A stretch of 64,000 nucleotides of DNA, from positions 1,426,001-1,490,000 of the forward strand of contig NC_014830.1 of the NCBI RefSeq assembly GCF_000184685.1. The letters are read 5' to 3'. This DNA is from Intrasporangium calvum DSM 43043. GTDB lineage: Bacteria > Actinomycetota > Actinomycetes > Actinomycetales > Dermatophilaceae. Under the pieces are notes generated by a model. The model saw only the letters and a program-made list of their open reading frames with translations. It had not been told where the DNA came from and searched no databases. A program made the position numbers and the translations under genes. The first letter of the stretch is position 1; every line of letters starts with the position of its first letter. Of this stretch, positions 44,769 through 52,979 are shown piece by piece.

Positions 44769-45448
44769 TTGCAGTGGGAACTCGGCGCGCTCATCCTCCA
44801 GACCGAACCGTGGTCTTGTGCAGCTGGGCGGTGGCGCGCTATCGAGGAGTGCGGCGTCGATAGGGCCTACGTCGCGGACCACCTGACCCATCCGGCCATG
44901 GTGGGCGAGTGGATCCCCGACCCGTGGGTGACCCTCGGCGCCGCGGCGGCCGTGACGACTCGGCTCGGTCTGGGGACGCTGGTGGCCTCCGCAGCAACCC
45001 GGTCGGCGGTCCTGCTCGCCCGCGCCGCCTCGACGGTGCACGACATCAGCGGTGGACGGTTCGTGCTCGGTCTGGGGGCGGGCACCGCGTTCGACGCCAA
45101 GGCAGAGCGCGGCGCCGAGGAGAGCCCCGGCATACCGTCGCGCCGGTTCGCGGACGTCGTGCACGGGCTCAAGGCCGTCTGGGCCAGGTCGCCACCCTGA
45201 CCGAGTCCTGCGAAAGGGTCGGGCGCGACCCGGCGACCCTGAGCCGCTCCGTCCTCGTGGGCTACGCCGGATACCGGCCACTCGAGTCGGTCAGTTCCAT
45301 CGAGGACGAGGCGGCGGCTGCCGAGGCGGCTGGTTTCGACGAGCTGTGCTTCTACTGGCCGACGGACGTGATCGGCGGGGTGCTGGCTGCAGACCTCGAC
45401 GTCGTGCGTCAGGGGGTCGCCGCCGTTCATGGCAGAGTTGGGGTATGA
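44769..45448 (+). pseudogene. Broken LLM-class flavin-dependent oxidoreductase
   Basis: The first part (44769-45200, WELGALILQTEPW, VDRAYVADHLTHPA, VTTRLGLGTLVASAATRS, SGGRFVLGLGAG) is the N-terminal half of a luciferase-like oxidoreductase. It stops after about 143 residues. The other frame then gives the family's C-terminal end (GQVATLTESCERVGRDPATL, LCFYWPTDV). An internal segment of roughly 80-100 residues and the reading frame are lost near 45185, so this is a deletion remnant. Its stop overlaps the next gene's ATG. Confidence 0.78.
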
Positions 45449-46302
45449 CGCAGCAGCCCTCCGGGTGGTACGACGATCCCAGCGACCCCACGATGCTCCG
45501 CTACTGGGACGGGGTGACCTGGACCAGCCACACGGCGCCGAGGAAGTCGCCGACTGCCTCGCAGTCCACCATCGGGCACGCTGACCAGGCCCCGACGACG
45601 CCCCTGCCTCAGGGCGGCTGGCGGGCCCACAGTCCTCAGCCGGGACCGCCGCCGCAGTACCCCGGCGATTACCCGGGCGCCGGACAGCAGAACCCCTACG
45701 GGGGCCAGAACCCCTACGGCGGGCAGTACCCGGTCGCGCCGCAGCCGCAGGCCTGGATGCGTGGTCCCGTCACGGCGGACGGCGTGCCGTTGGCCTCGTG
45801 GGGCAAGCGGTTCGGCGCCTGGCTCATCGACGGGCTCATCCTCGCCGCCCTGTCGTACTTCGCCCTCCAGCTCTTCGCGCCGGGCTACTGGGACACGGTG
45901 CAGCAGTTCGTCGACCTCGCAAGCACCGGGGACCAGACCGCCGTGGAGGGTCAGATCGGCAAGCTCACCGAGGAGTCGCTGAAGGCATCCATCGTCACCT
46001 GGCTCACCATCACGGCCTACTGCGTGGCCTTCTGGACGACCACTTCGCAGACCCCGGGGAAGATGGTGCTGCGGATCAGCGTCCGCAGGGCCGATCGACC
46101 GGGAGCCCTCGACCTCGCAACGGCTCTACGCCGTCGACTCCTCAGCCTGATCCAGCTCATCCCGTTCATCAGTGGCATCTACGCCGTCATCTGGCTCCTG
46201 GACGGGTTGTGGCCCCTGTGGGACAACCAGCGCCAGGCCCTGCACGACAAGGTCGGCGCCACCCAGGTGGTCGAGGGCAGGCAACCCCGCCGACCGAGCT
46301 GA
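45445..46302 (+). CDS. DUF2510-RDD membrane protein
   Basis: A 285-residue protein: an N-terminal DUF2510 motif (PSGWYDDPSDPTMLRYWDG), a Pro/Gly/Gln-rich linker with NPYGGQ repeats, then an RDD domain (about 110-275) with WGKRFGAWLIDGLILAALSY, a second helix around YCVAFWTTTSQTPGKMVL and a third near the end. RDD proteins are membrane proteins of uncertain, possibly transport-related, function. Confidence 0.88.
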   Translation: MTQQPSGWYDDPSDPTMLRYWDGVTWTSHTAPRKSPTASQSTIGHADQAPTTPLPQGGWRAHSPQPGPPPQYPGDYPGAGQQNPYGGQNPYGGQYPVAPQPQAWMRGPVTADGVPLASWGKRFGAWLIDGLILAALSYFALQLFAPGYWDTVQQFVDLASTGDQTAVEGQIGKLTEESLKASIVTWLTITAYCVAFWTTTSQTPGKMVLRISVRRADRPGALDLATALRRRLLSLIQLIPFISGIYAVIWLLDGLWPLWDNQRQALHDKVGATQVVEGRQPRRPS

Positions 46303-46457
46303 GCCCCACGCACCCCCTGTCGCGATAACCCTTTGCGATGAAGGGCAGGCTCCCGGGGACAATGGCGTGTGCGCCGGGCCCCGGTCTGCGGGGCCGTCGC
46401 CGACGGCCGTCCAGGCCGCCCTCCACCACCGATCATCTCCACCACCTTGGGGGACCT

Positions 46458-48071
46458 GTGTCAGCTTCACCCGACTCGATGGCGACCGCACCCGCGGCGC
46501 CGTCCGCTCACCCCGACAAGATCGATGCTGCCGTGCTCAAGGTGGCGGGCGTCGTCGTCCTCGGCTCCATCATGTCGATCCTCGACATCACTGTCGTCAA
46601 CGTGGCGCTGCCGACGTTCGTCCAGGCCTTCTCGACGAACCCGGCTGACCCGCTCCCGTACTCGACGGTGGCCTGGACCATCACTGCCTACACGCTGGCG
46701 CTGGCAACGGTCATCCCGCTGACCGGCTGGGCGGCCGACCGCTTCGGCACGAGGCGGCTCTACATGCTGGCCCTCACGCTGTTCACGCTCGGGTCCGCGC
46801 TCTGCGCAACCGCAGACTCCATCGGCATGCTGATCGTCTTCCGTGTCCTGCAGGGCCTCGGCGGCGGCCTGCTCATGCCCCTCGGCATGACGATCCTGAC
46901 CAAGGCCGCGGGGCCGCAGCGCATGGGACGGCTCATGGCCATCCTCGGCGTCCCGATGCTGCTCGGCCCGATCTTCGGGCCGATCCTCGGCGGCTGGCTC
47001 ATCGACCACTACTCGTGGGAGTGGATCTTCCTCATCAACCTGCCGATCGGGGCCGCCGCCGTCGGCTACGCGTGGTTCGCGCTGCCGAAGGACCGCCCGG
47101 AGCCGTCGGAGTCGTTCGACGTCGTCGGCATGCTCCTCATGTCGCCCGGTCTGGCTGCCTTCCTCTACGGCGTGAGCTCGATCCCGGGTGAGGGCACCTT
47201 CTTCTCGGCGAAGGTCGGCGTGCCGGCAACCGTCGGCGTGGTCATGCTCGTCGCCTTCGTGCTCTACAGCTTCCGACCCAGGCACCCGCTGCTCGACCTT
47301 CGCCTGTTCGCCAACCGCAACCTCACGGTCGCGACGGTCACGATGTTCCTCTTCGCCGCGTCCTTCTTCGGGGCGCTCTTCCTCGTGCCGACGTACTTCC
47401 AGCTCGTGCGCGGCGAGCTCCCAGTCGACTCGGGCTGGCTCGTCGCTCCGCAGGGCGTGGGCGCCATGGTCACGATGCCGATCGCGGGGGCGCTCGCCGA
47501 CCGGTTCCCGGTCGGACGGATCGCGCCCTTCGGCCTGGTGCTCATCGTCGGCGGCATGTTCGCCCTGACGCAGGTGACGGCAGACACCTCGTACTGGGGC
47601 TACCTCATCCCCGTTCTCTTCGTCATGGGTCTCGGAATGGGCGCGACGATGATGCCCATCATGACGTCGGCACTCAAGACGCTCACGTCCCACCAGGTGG
47701 CCCGTGGCTCGACCTTGCTCAACATCACCCAGCAGGTGGCGAGCTCGATCGGGATCGCCGTGATCTCGGTCGTCTACACGAACATGCTCGCCCAGAAGCC
47801 ACTCGCCGGGCCGGCCATCGCCTCCTGGCGGAACCCGTCCATCGCCGACCAGATCGGCGGGCCGGCCGGCGTGGCGCAGGGCCTGGGCCAAGCGGCAGAC
47901 GCCTTCGGCGACACGTTCCTCGTCGCGGCGGTCCTCGTCACCCTCACGCTCGTTCCGGCACTGCTGCTGCCGCGCCGGCGCGAGCCCTCGCACCTGCTCG
48001 ATGACGTCTCGGCGAGCGCCGCGCCCAGCGACGACCCGGACCTGAGGGCCGCCAACCGCGTCCTCCACTGA
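46458..48071 (+). CDS. MFS transporter, DHA2 (EmrB/QacA) family
   Basis: A 537-residue proton-driven exporter with about 14 membrane helices. Family motifs: LDITVVNVALPTFVQAF in helix 1, TGWAADRFGTRRLYM (motif A), FRVLQGLGGGLLMPLGM (motif B) and PMLLGPIFGPILGGWLI (motif C). The substrate is unknown; it lies between the two halves of the homogentisate genes but is not clearly co-transcribed with them. The GTG at 46458 has GGGGGA upstream; an ATG 21 bases later is an alternative. The 155-base region before it shows no clear promoter. Confidence 0.9.
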   Translation: MSASPDSMATAPAAPSAHPDKIDAAVLKVAGVVVLGSIMSILDITVVNVALPTFVQAFSTNPADPLPYSTVAWTITAYTLALATVIPLTGWAADRFGTRRLYMLALTLFTLGSALCATADSIGMLIVFRVLQGLGGGLLMPLGMTILTKAAGPQRMGRLMAILGVPMLLGPIFGPILGGWLIDHYSWEWIFLINLPIGAAAVGYAWFALPKDRPEPSESFDVVGMLLMSPGLAAFLYGVSSIPGEGTFFSAKVGVPATVGVVMLVAFVLYSFRPRHPLLDLRLFANRNLTVATVTMFLFAASFFGALFLVPTYFQLVRGELPVDSGWLVAPQGVGAMVTMPIAGALADRFPVGRIAPFGLVLIVGGMFALTQVTADTSYWGYLIPVLFVMGLGMGATMMPIMTSALKTLTSHQVARGSTLLNITQQVASSIGIAVISVVYTNMLAQKPLAGPAIASWRNPSIADQIGGPAGVAQGLGQAADAFGDTFLVAAVLVTLTLVPALLLPRRREPSHLLDDVSASAAPSDDPDLRAANRVLH

Positions 48072-48088
48072 GGACGCGGTTGGCGGCC
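48047..48088. terminator. Bidirectional terminator over two stop codons
   Basis: A perfect 19-bp stem (GGCCGCCAACCGCGTCCTC at 48047-48065 and its complement at 48070-48088) with the 4-base loop CACT. The left arm lies in the last codons of the MFS gene, and the right arm reaches the last base of the fahA stop codon on the other strand. Confidence 0.85.
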
Positions 48089-49317
48089 TAACGGGCCGGG
48101 CGGATCGTCCCGGAGACCTCGCCGAGGGCGATGCGTGCGCCGTTCGGCCCGGGAGCCCAGCCCTTCATGGTGACGGTGTCACCGTCCTCGAGGAAGCCCC
48201 GGCAGGTGCCATCGGCGAGCGTGAGCGGCTCGGTACCGTTCCAGGTCAGCTCGAGGAGACTGCCCCGGGCGCCTTTCTCCGGACCGCTCACGGTCCCCGA
48301 CCCGAGAAGGTCTCCGCTGCGCACCGACGCCCCGTTGACGGTCAGGTGGGCCAGCATCTGTGCAGGCGCCCAGTACATCCCTGCGTACTCGGGCCGAGAC
48401 ACGACCGTGCCGTTGAGGTCCACCTCGAGGTGGATGTCGAAGCCGGTCGCCTCCCCGGCGAGGTAGGGCAGGACGGGCGGCTCGGTCTGCCCCGGGAGCG
48501 GCACCCGTGCCGCGCGGAGCGCGTCGAGCGGAGTCACCCAGGCGGAGATCGACGTGGCGAAGGACTTCCCGAGGAAGGGGCCCAGCGGGACGTACTCCCA
48601 CGCCTGGATGTCGCGGGCGCTCCAGTCGTTGAGGAGGACGACGCCGAAGAGGTGGTCCTCCGCATCGCCCACCGAGACGCTGCTCCCCAGCTCCGTGGGA
48701 CCACCGATGACGTAGCCCAGCTCGGCCTCGATGTCGAGGCGGAGGCTCGGCCCGAAGGACGGGGCGGGGTCGGCCGGCGCCTTGCGCTGGCCCCTGGGTC
48801 GGACGACCTCGGTGCCGGAGACGACGACCGTCCCGGAGCGGCCGTGGTAGCCGATCGGCAGGTGCTTCCAGTTCGCTGGAAGCGCGGGACTGTCGGGACG
48901 GAAGATCTGGCCGACGTTCGACGCGTGGTTCTCGCTGGCGTAGAAGTCGACGTAGTCGGCCACCTCGATCGGCAGGTGCAGGGTGACGTCGCTGAGCGGG
49001 AGCAGGTGCGGCTCGACGCCCGCGCGGTGGACCTCGTCCGTGAGGATCTCGGTGAGCCACTCCCGGGCCGTCGTCCACGCGGGCCGACCCAGGTCGAGGA
49101 AGGCGTTGAGGCTCCGCGTCTGCCAGGCCGATGCGAGGTCGGGGCCGTCGCCCACGAGCCCGGCGTCCCGGCCCACGGCGGCAACGGCGCCCGCGTCGAG
49201 GACCAGGTCACCGATCCGGACCCCCACCCGCGGCGGGCCGCCGACGGAGAAGACGCCATAGGGGAGGTGGTGGATGCCGAAGGGGTGGTCGGTCGGCAGG
49301 TCGAGCCACGTGATCAC
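48088..49317 (-). CDS. fahA: Fumarylacetoacetase
   Basis: The last enzyme of tyrosine breakdown, which splits fumarylacetoacetate to fumarate and acetoacetate. The 409-residue protein has the N-terminal SH3-like domain (DHPFGIHHLPYGVFS, PRVGVRIGDLVLDAGAV) and the catalytic domain with VADYVDFYASENHASNVG, IGYHGRSGTVVVSG, EAELGYVIGG and LLNDWSARDIQAWEYVPLG, carrying the metal ligands and catalytic His. The GTG start overlaps the upstream unknown gene by four bases (GTGA). Confidence 0.96.
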   Translation of the reverse strand: MITWLDLPTDHPFGIHHLPYGVFSVGGPPRVGVRIGDLVLDAGAVAAVGRDAGLVGDGPDLASAWQTRSLNAFLDLGRPAWTTAREWLTEILTDEVHRAGVEPHLLPLSDVTLHLPIEVADYVDFYASENHASNVGQIFRPDSPALPANWKHLPIGYHGRSGTVVVSGTEVVRPRGQRKAPADPAPSFGPSLRLDIEAELGYVIGGPTELGSSVSVGDAEDHLFGVVLLNDWSARDIQAWEYVPLGPFLGKSFATSISAWVTPLDALRAARVPLPGQTEPPVLPYLAGEATGFDIHLEVDLNGTVVSRPEYAGMYWAPAQMLAHLTVNGASVRSGDLLGSGTVSGPEKGARGSLLELTWNGTEPLTLADGTCRGFLEDGDTVTMKGWAPGPNGARIALGEVSGTIRPAR

Positions 49318-50183
49318 GCAGTGGTCCTTTCGGGGAGGAGGCCGAGGGCCTCCAGCTCGGTGAGGGGGTCGAGGACGCCGCAGCAGCCGAAGCCCGTGAA
49401 CGAGGCGCGCAGGCGATCGACGCGCTCGCCGTCGAGGACGGTGACGCGACCGACGAGGTGCTCGACGTCCGTGATCGACAGGAGGGTGGCCAGATCATCG
49501 GCCTCGGCCCCGTCGAGGGCCTCGTCCGTGGCGACGAGGACGTTGAGGAGCCCGTGCATCGGCTCGCCTCCGTGGTCGCCCCGGACCACGTGGTGCAGGC
49601 CGCCGGTCAGCTTGAAGGCCAGGCCGCGCAGGACGGTCGCGTCGAGGAAGGCAGCCAGGGCGTTCTCGTCGGGCCACGCCCAGGTCGGGGTCGCCCCGGT
49701 GCGGAACTTGGCCCGGACATCGGGTCCCGAGTCGACCGCCCGCGCGATGTCGTCCAGGGCCCACTCCTGTTCCACCCCGAGTCCCACCTCGACGACGACG
49801 GGCACCCCGAGACCGACGGCTCGGCGCCACTCCTCGCTCCACCCGACCTCGACGCTCGCCACGTCGACCGACGGCCGGTCGCGGAGGTGCTCGACGCCGT
49901 CCACCAGGGGCCCGAGAGATCCCCCCGGTCGGACGATGAGGCCCACCCGCAACGGGCGGTCCGCTGGGCGGGGGTCCGCCTCGGCGAGGGCGGCGACCTC
50001 AGCCGCAGCGGAAGCGGGCACGAGGAGGGGACCGAGCCCAGCGGCATACGGCCCGTCCCGGAGGTCGAGGTGCTCGCGAACGGCCACGTCCGTCGGGGCG
50101 AGCCCGGGAGGGAAGACCGCTGCGTCGTCGACGAGATGGTCGAAGAGCCGCGCCTGGTGCGGGAAGCCGGTCGACCTTGACAT
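49314..50183 (-). CDS. Unknown protein, operon partner of fahA
   Basis: A 289-residue soluble protein that I cannot assign to a named family. It starts with HQARLFDHLVDDAAVFPPGLAP and ends with a GFGCCGVLDPLTEL segment; alternating hydrophobic strands and helices (VPVVVEVGLGVE, AFKLTGGLHHVVRG, KFRTGATPTWAWPDEN) suggest a TIM-barrel-like fold. It is translationally coupled to fahA and divergent from hmgA, so a role in homogentisate or aromatic-acid metabolism is likely (inference). The ATG at 50183 has a TACGCT box 7 bases upstream. Copy 16 of the 11-mer lies in the gene (PYAAGL). Confidence 0.7.
   Translation of the reverse strand: MSRSTGFPHQARLFDHLVDDAAVFPPGLAPTDVAVREHLDLRDGPYAAGLGPLLVPASAAAEVAALAEADPRPADRPLRVGLIVRPGGSLGPLVDGVEHLRDRPSVDVASVEVGWSEEWRRAVGLGVPVVVEVGLGVEQEWALDDIARAVDSGPDVRAKFRTGATPTWAWPDENALAAFLDATVLRGLAFKLTGGLHHVVRGDHGGEPMHGLLNVLVATDEALDGAEADDLATLLSITDVEHLVGRVTVLDGERVDRLRASFTGFGCCGVLDPLTELEALGLLPERTTA
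50036..50050 (-). repeat. Dispersed 11-mer repeat, copy 16 (inside a gene)
   Basis: CGTATGCCGCTGGGC on the minus strand, in frame as PYAAGL in the unknown fahA-partner gene. Confidence 0.85.
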
Positions 50184-50205
50184 GAGCCGGAGCGTACTCC
50201 AATGT
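50177..50205 (+). promoter_or_regulatory. Candidate hmgA promoter
   Basis: TTGACA (50177-50182), 17 bases and CAATGT (50200-50205). The -35 is perfect and the -10 weak, which suits an activated or regulated promoter. It overlaps the divergent promoter. Confidence 0.45.
50191..50196 (-). promoter_or_regulatory. -10 box for the unknown-fahA operon
   Basis: TACGCT on the minus strand ends 7 bases before the ATG at 50183, giving a leaderless start that overlaps the hmgA promoter. Confidence 0.5.
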
Positions 50206-50223
50206 GTCAATGGAGAGACACCG

Positions 50224-50242
50224 ACGTCCGGAAATCGGACGT
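50224..50242. promoter_or_regulatory. Palindromic operator upstream of hmgA
   Basis: ACGTCCG-GAAAT-CGGACGT, 7-bp perfect arms around 5 bases, located between the candidate promoter and the hmgA start. It is a good candidate site for the IclR regulator coded after hmgA. A second inverted pair, GTGTC and GACAC, lies at 50204-50221. Confidence 0.55.
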
Positions 50243-50274
50243 GCGGCCAGTCCCTGAGCGACCGAGAGGGAGAG

Positions 50275-51546
50275 ATGGCGTACTACCGGGCGGCCGGGAA
50301 CATCCCGCCGAAGCGGCACACCCAACACCGCCGCGCCGACGGCGAGCTCTACTTCGAGGAGCTGATGGGGGAGGAGGGCTTCTCGTCCGACTCGTCCCTC
50401 CTCTACCACCGCAACATCCCGTCGACCGTCTCTGCTTCCCGAGTGTGGGACGTCCCCGACCAGTCGACGGCACCGAACCACCCGCTGACGCCGCGTCACC
50501 TCAGGCTGCACGACCTCTTCGACGACGCCGCTGTGGCCGCGACCGACGTCGTGACCGGCCGACGGCTCGTCCTGGGCAACGGAGACGTCCGGATCTCCTA
50601 CGCCGTGGCGGGACGGCCCAGCCCGTGGTACCGCAACGGCATCGGCGACGAGTGCGTCTACGTCGAGCGCGGCGCCGCCCGCGTCGAGACGGTGTTCGGT
50701 GCGTTCGAGGTCGCCGAGGGCGACTACGTCATACTCCCGCGCGCGACCACCCACCGGTGGCTCCCGGTCGAGGACGCCGCGGACCCGCTCCGCGCCTACT
50801 GCATCGAGGCGAACAGCCACATCACCCCGCCGAGGCGCAATCTCAGCAGCTACGGCCAGCTGCTGGAGCACGCGCCCTACTGCGAGCGCGACCTGAGGGG
50901 CCCCGCCGGCCCGCTCTTGGCCGAGGACGTCGGCGCGGACGCGGCAGCCGAGACCGACGTCTACATCAAGCACCGCGGCAACGGGCCCGGCGGAGTGGTC
51001 GGGACCGTCCACACGCTGCCCTTCCACCCGCTCGACGTCGTCGGCTGGGACGGCTGTCTCTATCCGTTCGTCTTCAACATCCGGGACTTCGAGCCCATCA
51101 CCGGCCGCGTCCACCAGCCACCCCCGGTGCACCAGGTCTTCGAGGCGACGAACTTCGTGGTGTGCAACTTCGTCCCCCGCAAGGTCGACTACCACCCGCT
51201 CGCCATCCCGGTGCCCTACTACCACTCCAACGTGGACAGCGACGAGATCATGTTCTACGTCGACGGAGACTACGAGGCCCGCAAGGGCTCCGGCATCGGG
51301 CGCGGCTCGATCTCGGTCCACCCCGGCGGACACGCCCACGGGCCGCAGCCGGGGGCGACCGAGGGCTCCATCGGCGTCGAGTACTTCGACGAGCTCGCCG
51401 TCATGGTCGACACGTTCCGGCCACTCGAGCTCGGAGAGGCCGGTCTCGCTGCCGACGACGGGATCTACGCCCTTTCGTGGTCCCGGGGCGCCGGCCAGCT
51501 GGGGAGCGGAAACCCCAGCCCGGGCCCCGCCCGTTCCGAGCGCTGA
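50275..51546 (+). CDS. hmgA: Homogentisate 1,2-dioxygenase
   Basis: An Fe(II) ring-cleavage enzyme that converts homogentisate to maleylacetoacetate. The 423-residue protein shows the family regions YYRAAGNIPPKRHTQHR, the cupin-like EGDYVILPRATTHRW, PFHPLDVVGWDG, the iron-binding PYYHSNVDSDEIMFYVDG and HPGGHAHGPQPG. The ATG at 50275 has the strong site GAGAGGGAG. No maleylacetoacetate isomerase gene is in the window. Its stop overlaps the IclR start (TGATG). Confidence 0.96.
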   Translation: MAYYRAAGNIPPKRHTQHRRADGELYFEELMGEEGFSSDSSLLYHRNIPSTVSASRVWDVPDQSTAPNHPLTPRHLRLHDLFDDAAVAATDVVTGRRLVLGNGDVRISYAVAGRPSPWYRNGIGDECVYVERGAARVETVFGAFEVAEGDYVILPRATTHRWLPVEDAADPLRAYCIEANSHITPPRRNLSSYGQLLEHAPYCERDLRGPAGPLLAEDVGADAAAETDVYIKHRGNGPGGVVGTVHTLPFHPLDVVGWDGCLYPFVFNIRDFEPITGRVHQPPPVHQVFEATNFVVCNFVPRKVDYHPLAIPVPYYHSNVDSDEIMFYVDGDYEARKGSGIGRGSISVHPGGHAHGPQPGATEGSIGVEYFDELAVMVDTFRPLELGEAGLAADDGIYALSWSRGAGQLGSGNPSPGPARSER

Positions 51547-52253
51547 TGAGCGAGCGGGCCGAAGCGGCCGACCACCCCCCACGCGGCACCCGCGCACCTG
51601 AGACCTCGAAAACGCTCGACCGGGGGATCCGGCTGCTCGAGGTGCTCGCCCGTCCGGACCTCGGCGGCGGGCTGACCATCACCGAGCTCGCTGCCCAGCT
51701 CGACGTCGGTCGGCCGGTCGTCTACCGTCTGGTCACCGCCCTCGAAGCGCACCACCTGGTCGCCCGGCGCCCCAACGGGCGGGTCCGGCTCGGCCTCGGT
51801 GTCAGCCGGCTCGCTGCCGCGGTGCGGCCCCTCGTGCGGTCCGAGGCCCGGCCGATCCTCCAGGAGCTCGCCGACGCCGTCGGTGCCACCGCCCACCTCA
51901 CCGTCGCGGAGGCGGACGAGGCGCTCGCCCTCGTCGTCGTCGAACCCACGTGGACCGACTTCCACGTCGCCTACCGGGCCGGCACGCGCCACCCGCTCCA
52001 CCTGGGGGCGGCCGGACGAGCCATCCTCGCGGGTCGGTCCGGGTCGTCCGAGCTCGTCATCTCGGGTGGGGAGATCCAACCCGGGGCGCACGGGCTGGCG
52101 ATCCCCGTGCTCGCCGCCGCCACCGACGCCGGCGAGCCGGAGCGCGTCGTCGATGCCTCGGTCGGCGTCGTCGCGCTCGGGCCCATCGACCCCGTCACGA
52201 CCCGGCCCCGGCTCGAGCGCGCTGCTCGGGCGTTGTCCACCGTCCTGCGGTGA
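51546..52253 (+). CDS. IclR family regulator
   Basis: A 235-residue IclR protein: a winged helix-turn-helix (KTLDRGIRLLEVLARPD, ITELAAQLDVGRPVVYRLVTAL) and an effector domain (LQELADAVGATAHLTVAEAD). The effector domain is shorter than usual near its end. It is coupled to hmgA, so it probably senses homogentisate or a related acid and controls hmgA and perhaps the divergent fahA operon (inference). Confidence 0.88.
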   Translation: MSERAEAADHPPRGTRAPETSKTLDRGIRLLEVLARPDLGGGLTITELAAQLDVGRPVVYRLVTALEAHHLVARRPNGRVRLGLGVSRLAAAVRPLVRSEARPILQELADAVGATAHLTVAEADEALALVVVEPTWTDFHVAYRAGTRHPLHLGAAGRAILAGRSGSSELVISGGEIQPGAHGLAIPVLAAATDAGEPERVVDASVGVVALGPIDPVTTRPRLERAARALSTVLR

Positions 52254-52266
52254 CGACCGCGCGGCG

Positions 52267-52977
52267 TCAGTCGGCCAGCCGCGGCGCCCCCGTGAGGCGT
52301 ACCCCAGCCCCGCCGAGCTGCCTGAGGGCTGCGTCGGTCGTGGTTCTGGCGACGCCAGCGGTGAGGTCGAGCAGGACCGTCGTCTCCAGCCCCTCACGCC
52401 GTGCGTCGAGGGCCGTGGCGCGGACGCAGTGGTCGGTGGCGATGCCGACGACATCGACCTGTGAGACGCCCCGCTCCTCGAGCCAGGCCGCGAGCGTCGC
52501 CTGCTCGGCGTCGGTGCTGCGCCCCTCGAACCCGCTGTAGGCGGCGGCGTGCTCGCCCTTGCGGAAGACGGCCTGCACCGAGCCGAGCGCGGGAGCGAGC
52601 GCGGGATGGAACGCCGAGCCAGAAGTGTCGGCGACGCAGTGCACCGGCCACGAGTCGACGAAGTCGGGGGACGGGGAGAAGTGTCCGCCCGGGTCGACAT
52701 GCCAGTCTGCCGTCGCGACGACGGCGTCATAGTCGCCGGCGTGATCCTCGACGTGGTCCGCGATGGAGGCCGCGACGGCGGCGCCGCCGGCCACCGCAAG
52801 GGAGCCGCCCTCGCAGAAGTCGTTCTGGACATCGACGATGATGAGCGCGCGCCGGCGCCCGGCGGGTCGGCTCGGGGTCGAACTCGGGGTCGAACTCGGG
52901 GTCGAACTCGGGGTCAAGCCCGCGCCGGGGCTCGGCCCGGCACCGGGGATCGGAGCGGGAACTGGGCTGTCGGACAT
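52267..52977 (-). CDS. pncA: Nicotinamidase (isochorismatase family)
   Basis: It hydrolyses nicotinamide to nicotinate for NAD salvage. The 236-residue protein has the catalytic triad in IIVDVQNDFCEGG (Asp), AVFRKGEH (Lys) and IATDHCVRATA (Cys), and metal ligands in ADWHVDPGGHF. About 40 extra N-terminal residues are Pro/Ser/Thr-rich and come from 12-bp tandem repeats (52871-52918). It follows pncB with a 2-base gap, so the two NAD-salvage enzymes are co-expressed. Confidence 0.94.
   Translation of the reverse strand: MSDSPVPAPIPGAGPSPGAGLTPSSTPSSTPSSTPSRPAGRRRALIIVDVQNDFCEGGSLAVAGGAAVAASIADHVEDHAGDYDAVVATADWHVDPGGHFSPSPDFVDSWPVHCVADTSGSAFHPALAPALGSVQAVFRKGEHAAAYSGFEGRSTDAEQATLAAWLEERGVSQVDVVGIATDHCVRATALDARREGLETTVLLDLTAGVARTTTDAALRQLGGAGVRLTGAPRLAD
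52871..52918 (-). repeat. 12-bp tandem repeat in pncA
   Basis: Four copies of CTCGGGGTCGAA (the last is CTCGGGGTCAAG), in frame, coding the TPSS repeats of the disordered N-terminus. Confidence 0.85.
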
Positions 52978-52979
52978 CG

